Below are positions 59,638 through 64,000 of a stretch of DNA of 64,000 nucleotides, piece after piece. Below the pieces are notes generated by a model. The model was given only the letters and a program-made list of their open reading frames with translations. It was not told the DNA's origin and did no database searches. Source of the stretch: CAVYOE01 sp963770155 (GTDB lineage Bacteria; Actinomycetota; Thermoleophilia; Solirubrobacterales; 70-9); the NCBI GenBank assembly GCA_963770155.1, contig CAVYOE010000001.1, positions 434,001 through 498,000 on the forward strand, in the 5' to 3' direction. The number at the start of each line of letters is the position of its first letter. The first letter of the stretch is position 1. The translations under genes and the position numbers were made by a program.

Positions 59638-61911
59638 ATGAGCATGTTCGAAGAGAGCCGCGTCTCGGTTGAGGTAGGCGGCAACGAGATTTCATTCGAG
59701 ACCGGCAAGCTCGCCCGACAGGCGAGCGGCGCCGTGGTCGTGCGCGCCGGCGACACGATGGTGCTGAGCACCGCAACCGCAGGAGACGTGCGCGACGTCG
59801 ACTTCCTGCCACTGACGGTCGACGTGGAGGAGCGCCACTACGCGGCCGGCAAGATCCCGGGCTCGTTCTTCCGGCGCGAGGCCAGGGCCGGAGAAAAGGC
59901 GACTTTGACCGCGCGGATGATCGACCGTCCGCTGCGACCGCTGTTCCCGAAGGGATGGCACCGCGAGACCCAGCTGGTCTCGACGCCGCTCTCGGTGGAC
60001 CACGTCCACCCCTACGACATCCTCGCGATGAACGGCGCCTCCGCGGCCCTCGCCGTCTCCGACATTCCCGTCGGTGCCCACGTCGGCGCGGTCCGGATCG
60101 GAAAGCTCGACGGCGACTTCGTCGTCAATCCCGAGGAGGAACGTCACGAGGACCTGGAGCTCGACCTGATCGTTGCCGGTACCGATGAAGCGATCCTGAT
60201 GGTCGAGGCCGGCGCCGACGGCGTCACCGAGGCCGAGATTCTCGACGCCCTCGATATCGCCCACACCGAGATCAAGAAGCTGACGGCTGCCTTCGAGGAG
60301 CTGCGCGGAAAGGCGGGCAAGGAGAAGATCGAGATCGAGGAGCCCAAGATCGATGAGGCCCTGATCGAGGCGATCCGTTCCTCCCACGGGCAGAAGCTGA
60401 TCGACGCGATCGCCACCGAGGGCAAGCTCGAGCGCTACGAGGCGATCGATGCAGTCAAGGAAGAGGCGATCGCCGAGCATGCCCCCGAGACTGGCGACAC
60501 CGAGGCAGATGCCGCGAAGAAGGCCGAGGCCGCGACTGCGTTCGACGAGATCGAGAAGGACACGATCCGCAAGGCGATTGCCGTCGACAAGAAGCGTCCC
60601 GACGGCCGCGCCCAGGACGAGATCCGGCCGATCGAGACCGAGGTGGATGTCGCCCCGCGAGTGCACGGCTCCGCGCTGTTCACCCGCGGCGAGACCCAGA
60701 TCCTCTCCAGCGTTGCACTCGGCACCACCCGCATGGACATGAAGGTCGACAACCTCGGCCTTTCCGACAAGAAGACGTTCTGGCATCACTACAACTTCCC
60801 GCCGTATTCGGTCGGGGAGGCCGGCTTCATGCGCGGTCCGAAGCGCCGGGACATCGGCCACGGCGCCCTTGCCGAGCGCGCACTCGAGCCGACGATCCCC
60901 GGGGAGGAGGATTTCCCCTATGTCACCCGGGTCGTCTCCGAGACACTCGAGTCGAATGGGTCCTCCTCGATGGGGTCGGTCTGCGCCTCTTCAATGGCGC
61001 TGCAGGCCGCCGGAGTCCCGGTGTCCGCACCGGTCGCCGGTGTTGCCATGGGCCTGATCAAGGAGGGCGACGACTACATCGTGCTCACGGACATCGCCGG
61101 CGTCGAGGACCATCTCGGCGACATGGATTTCAAGGTCGCCGGGTCCGCCGACGGGATCACCGCGCTGCAGATGGACATCAAGATCACCGGTGTGACCATG
61201 GAGATCCTCAAGGACGCGCTCGACCAGGCGAACAAGGGGCGTCAGTTCATCCTCGACAAGATGGCCGAGACGATCGACAAGCCCCGCGAGGAGATGTCTC
61301 AGTTCGCGCCGAAGATCCAGTCGATCACGATCGACCCCGAGAAGATCGGGGCCGTCATCGGCAAGGGCGGCGAGACGATCCGCGACCTCTGTGAGCGTTT
61401 CGAGGCCGAGATCGACGTCGAAGACGACGGCACGGTGCGCATCTACGCGCCCAGCGGCGAACTCGTCGACGCCTGCGTGAACGAGATCGAGTCGATGACG
61501 AAGGAAGCCGAGATCGGCGACCGCTACGAGTCGGGCAAGGTGGTCAAGACGACGACCTTCGGCGCATTCATCGAGCTCACCAAGGGCACCGACGGCCTGC
61601 TTCACATCTCCAACGTGAAGCCGGGCGAGCGCGTCGGCACGGTCGAGGATGTCCTCAACCAGGGCGACGAGATCGACGTCACCGTGGTCGAAGTCGACAA
61701 GGAGCGCGGCCGGATCGGGCTGCGACTCACCGAGGACCCTGACGTCGCCGGCAAGAGTGCCGACGAGCTGGTCTCGGTCGGTACCGGAGATCCGGGACCG
61801 CCCAGTCGCCGTGGCGGTGGGCGCGACGGTGGCGGTGGGCGCGGCCGGAACGGCGGCGGACGCGGCAGAGGCGGCGACCGCGGCGGCCGGCGGCGCGAGC
61901 GGCGCGACTAG
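59638..61911 (+). CDS. pnp: Polyribonucleotide nucleotidyltransferase (PNPase)
   Basis: 757 residues. Two RNase PH domains (SGAVVVRAGDTMVLSTAT, RPLRPLFPKGW; the second with RPDGRAQDEIRPIETEVDVAPRVHGSALFTRGETQ and SNGSSSMGSVCASSMALQAAGVP), a KH domain (KIGAVIGKGGETIRDLCERF) and an S1 domain (GKVVKTTTFGAFIELTKGTDGLLHISNV). The C-terminus is a Gly/Arg-rich tail of about 30 residues (RRGGGRDGGGGRGRNGGGRG). Phosphorolytic 3'-5' RNA decay. Confidence 0.97.
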   Translation: MSMFEESRVSVEVGGNEISFETGKLARQASGAVVVRAGDTMVLSTATAGDVRDVDFLPLTVDVEERHYAAGKIPGSFFRREARAGEKATLTARMIDRPLRPLFPKGWHRETQLVSTPLSVDHVHPYDILAMNGASAALAVSDIPVGAHVGAVRIGKLDGDFVVNPEEERHEDLELDLIVAGTDEAILMVEAGADGVTEAEILDALDIAHTEIKKLTAAFEELRGKAGKEKIEIEEPKIDEALIEAIRSSHGQKLIDAIATEGKLERYEAIDAVKEEAIAEHAPETGDTEADAAKKAEAATAFDEIEKDTIRKAIAVDKKRPDGRAQDEIRPIETEVDVAPRVHGSALFTRGETQILSSVALGTTRMDMKVDNLGLSDKKTFWHHYNFPPYSVGEAGFMRGPKRRDIGHGALAERALEPTIPGEEDFPYVTRVVSETLESNGSSSMGSVCASSMALQAAGVPVSAPVAGVAMGLIKEGDDYIVLTDIAGVEDHLGDMDFKVAGSADGITALQMDIKITGVTMEILKDALDQANKGRQFILDKMAETIDKPREEMSQFAPKIQSITIDPEKIGAVIGKGGETIRDLCERFEAEIDVEDDGTVRIYAPSGELVDACVNEIESMTKEAEIGDRYESGKVVKTTTFGAFIELTKGTDGLLHISNVKPGERVGTVEDVLNQGDEIDVTVVEVDKERGRIGLRLTEDPDVAGKSADELVSVGTGDPGPPSRRGGGRDGGGGRGRNGGGRGRGGDRGGRRRERRD

Positions 61912-61915
61912 CCGC

Positions 61916-63202
61916 TTGACGGACACCGCACAGGTCAGCGAGCTCGACTCGGGCATCCGGGTCGTAACCGAGTCAGTTCCGTCGGTGCGCTCGGTGGCGC
62001 TCGGGCTCTGGGTCGCGACCGGCTCGCGCAACGAGGTGGCCGAGCAGGCCGGCGTCTCGCACTTCCTCGAGCACCTGCTGTTCAAGGGAACAAAGCGCTA
62101 CTCGGCGGTCGAGCTCAATGAGCAATTCGACTCGATCGGCGCCTCGTTCAACGCGGCAACGAGCAAGGAGACCACCCACGTCCACGCCCGCTTCCTCGAC
62201 GAACACACCGAGCGTGCCTTCGACCTGATGGCCGAGATGCTGCTGGGCCCGACGTATCCAGAGGACGAGGTCCAGACCGAGCGCCAAGTGGTGATCGAGG
62301 AGATCGCGATGTATGAGGACGAGCCCCAGGACAAGGTCCACGACGTGCTCGACGCCGCGATCTTCGGCGACCATCCGCTCGGCCAGCGGGTGATCGGTTC
62401 GGCCGATGTGATCGGTTCGATCCCGATTCCCGAGATCAAGGCGTACCACGACCGCCGCTACGTCGGTCCGAACATCGTCGTCGCCGGAGCGGGCAACCTC
62501 GAGCATGAACAGATCGAGGAGCTGAGCCGCCGCCTTCTCAAGGCCGAACACGCAGAGCTCGGTCCGGATGACACTCCCGGCGTGGACGGCTCCGACCCGG
62601 GGATCGGGTTCCAGAAAAAGGACACCGAGCAATACCACCTCTGCCTCGGCGCCACCGGGATCGCACGCGATGACGACCGCCGCTTCGCGCTGCGGGTCCT
62701 GAACACACTCTTCGGCGGTTCGAGCTCCTCCCGGCTCTTCCGCGAGGTGCGGGAGAAGCGAGGGTTGGCCTACGCCGTCGGCTCCTACGTCGACTCCTAC
62801 AGGGACACCGGCTTGGTCGCCCTCTACGTCGGCACCCGCGAGGACAACGTGGTCGAGGCGTTCGAGGTGGTCGCCGCGGAACTGCGCCGCCTCGCCGAGG
62901 AAGACACCTCCGAGGAGGAGTTGGCCCGCGCAAAGGAGAGCGTCAAGGGCAGGCTCGTCCTGGCGCAGGAATCGACGGGTGCCCGGATGCAGCGGCTGGC
63001 AGGCTCGGTTCTGTTCGATCTGCCGCTCCTTTCTCTCGACGAGTTGCTGGCACGCATCGACGCCGTCGAGCCCGCTGAGCTGCGAGAGATTGCCGCCGAT
63101 CTCTACGCGCCGGAACGCTTCTCGGCCGCCGCGATCGGCCGCAGCGAGGAATGTTTCCGCGAAGCGCTCTCGCCGGTGAGCGAATCGCTCGTAGCCGCCT
63201 AA
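61916..63202 (+). CDS. M16 family zinc peptidase
   Basis: 428 residues from TTG 61916, 4 nt after the pnp stop. Inverted zinc motif HFLEH (His49, Glu52, His53 in AGVSHFLEHLLFKGTKRYS), with the distal Glu in ERQVVIEEIAMYEDEP, and the C-terminal inactive half with LFGGSSSSRLFREVREKRGLAYAVGSYVDSYRDTGLVALYVGT. Resembles the mitochondrial processing peptidase/PqqL group found next to pnp in many Gram-positive bacteria. Substrate unknown. Confidence 0.92.
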   Translation: MTDTAQVSELDSGIRVVTESVPSVRSVALGLWVATGSRNEVAEQAGVSHFLEHLLFKGTKRYSAVELNEQFDSIGASFNAATSKETTHVHARFLDEHTERAFDLMAEMLLGPTYPEDEVQTERQVVIEEIAMYEDEPQDKVHDVLDAAIFGDHPLGQRVIGSADVIGSIPIPEIKAYHDRRYVGPNIVVAGAGNLEHEQIEELSRRLLKAEHAELGPDDTPGVDGSDPGIGFQKKDTEQYHLCLGATGIARDDDRRFALRVLNTLFGGSSSSRLFREVREKRGLAYAVGSYVDSYRDTGLVALYVGTREDNVVEAFEVVAAELRRLAEEDTSEEELARAKESVKGRLVLAQESTGARMQRLAGSVLFDLPLLSLDELLARIDAVEPAELREIAADLYAPERFSAAAIGRSEECFREALSPVSESLVAA

Positions 63203-63211
63203 GATCGGGAT

Positions 63212-63883
63212 ATGGCCGAGAAGATCAGGGTCGTTGTCAGTGGCGCGGCGGGGAAGATGGGCGAGGCGGCCTGCGAGGCGGTCGACGCCGCCGACGACCT
63301 GGAGCTGGCCCATAAGGCCGACCCAACCCTTGATCAACCGCTCGCCGACGCGCTCGAGGGCGCCGATGTCTGTGTTGATTTCTCTACTCCCGCCGCCGCG
63401 CTCGAGAACATCAAGGCGTGCGTCGAGGCCGGAGTCCACGCAGTTGTCGGGACCTCAGGCTTTGACCTGGATCAGGCGAAGAAGCTCGCGGAGGCCGGCA
63501 CCTCGAACGTCTTCATCGCACCCAACTTCGCGATCGGGGCCGTGCTGATGATGCAGGCCTCGAAGCTGATCGCCGAGCACCTGCCCGAGGCCGAGATCGT
63601 CGAGCTCCACCACGACCAGAAAAAGGACGCGCCTTCGGGGACCGCCAAACGCACCGCTGATCTGATCAACGAGGCCGGCGGCAACGTGCACGAGATCCAC
63701 TCGATCCGGCTCCCCGGCCTCGTCGCGCATCAGGAGGTGGTCTTCGGCGGGGAAGGGCAGACACTGACCGTCCGCCACGACTCGATCGACCGGCGCGGCT
63801 TCATGCCCGGTGTGCTGCTCGCGGTCCGCAAGGTGGGGAGCCTCCCCGAGCGGTTCACGGTCGGTCTCGAGAGCCTGCTCTGA
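63212..63883 (+). CDS. dapB: 4-hydroxy-tetrahydrodipicolinate reductase
   Basis: 223 residues. NAD(P) loop VVVSGAAGKMGEAACEAV; CVDFSTPAAALENI; VVGTSGFDLDQAKKL; catalytic HHDQKKDAPSGTAKRTADLI; VHEIHSIRLPGLVAHQEVVFGGEGQTLTVRHDS. Lysine/diaminopimelate pathway. It is shorter than E. coli DapB (273) but has every motif, as in actinobacteria. TAAGAT 6 nt before ATG. dapA follows. Confidence 0.96.
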   Translation: MAEKIRVVVSGAAGKMGEAACEAVDAADDLELAHKADPTLDQPLADALEGADVCVDFSTPAAALENIKACVEAGVHAVVGTSGFDLDQAKKLAEAGTSNVFIAPNFAIGAVLMMQASKLIAEHLPEAEIVELHHDQKKDAPSGTAKRTADLINEAGGNVHEIHSIRLPGLVAHQEVVFGGEGQTLTVRHDSIDRRGFMPGVLLAVRKVGSLPERFTVGLESLL

Positions 63884-63926
63884 CATGCATCACTCCCGGT
63901 GCCTGACCCGGTCATACTGACGACGA

Positions 63927-64000
63927 TGAAGGAGATCGCAGGCGTGATCACGGCGATGGCCACTCCGTTCGACGAGGACGGGAACGTCGACGAGCCGGCG
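63927..64000 (+). CDS. dapA: 4-hydroxy-tetrahydrodipicolinate synthase, 3'-truncated by the window
   Basis: Only the first 24 codons lie in the window: MKEIAGVITAMATPFDEDGNVDEPA, matching the DapA N-terminus (G-V-x-T-A-M-x-T-P-F). The neighbouring dapB supports the call. CATACT lies 7 nt before the ATG, fitting a leaderless start. Confidence 0.85.

Noticed and set aside
61973..63439. 488-residue minus-strand ORF opposite the M16 peptidase and dapB
   Set aside because: Spans the end of one real gene and the start of another; no domain.

Overview
The window is GC-rich, densely coding chromosomal DNA from an actinobacterium, most likely of the class Thermoleophilia (Solirubrobacterales-like). 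This is an inference from gene content and protein style: an actinobacterial integration host factor, a CysO-type sulfur carrier, PyrR-controlled pyrimidine genes, a SecD-SecF fusion, many GTG/TTG starts, many genes whose -10 hexamer lies 6-11 nt before the start codon (leaderless transcripts), and secreted proteins with lysine-rich C-terminal tails. There is no prophage, integrase, IS element or CRISPR array.

Layout. 0-4.2 kb: a partial DUF1801 protein, a block of tiny acidic peptides separated by strong hairpins, an LtrA-lipoprotein-like fusion, a YpfJ-type zinc peptidase and a small membrane protein. 4.2-12.8 kb: an RpiR regulator, pdxS-pdxT (vitamin B6), an M29 aminopeptidase, yebC, two related secreted proteins and ruvC-ruvA-ruvB. 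12.9-21.8 kb: a zinc-ribbon PAS protein, secDF, a small membrane protein, recJ and relA. 21.8-28.2 kb: a secreted triple-repeat protein, then a minus-strand run (HIT, diacylglycerol kinase-like, MBL hydrolase, phosphomannomutase, HIT) and corA.

28.3-33.5 kb: a SAM-I riboswitch with a readable terminator/antiterminator controls a threonine synthase-like gene and a CysO/MoaD-like sulfur carrier. Two sugar-nucleotide genes, tRNA-Arg(CCG), a PD-(D/E)XK endonuclease with an SOS box and ribonuclease Z follow. 33.5-36.1 kb: two coupled secreted beta-helix proteins. 36.2-46.2 kb: pyrR-pyrB-pyrC-(isochorismatase)-carA-(SnoaL-like)-carB-pyrK-pyrD behind a PyrR-binding leader; pyrF and pyrE are not in the window. 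46.2-49.5 kb: mihF, gmk, rpoZ, coaBC, a TPR protein, dtd. 49.5-64 kb: rimP-nusA-infB with a leader attenuator, an RTX-like secreted protein, DUF503, rbfA, nrnA, truB, ribF, rpsO, a secreted tail protein, a SnoaL-like protein, pnp, an M16 peptidase, dapB and the start of dapA.

Conserved genes between 4.5 and 19.7 kb (rpiR, pdxS, pdxT, M29 peptidase, secDF, recJ, relA) carry about ten single-frame breaks, while the remaining 44 kb shows none. The breaks are mostly one-base insertions and the restored frames are free of stops, so local sequence error is more likely than gene decay. The most interesting observations are the SAM-riboswitch/threonine synthase/CysO unit, the shared Cys-Lys-rich C-terminal tail of three secreted proteins, the SOS-box endonuclease beside the tRNA, a NusA carrying a zinc-finger-like motif, and the tiny-peptide block.
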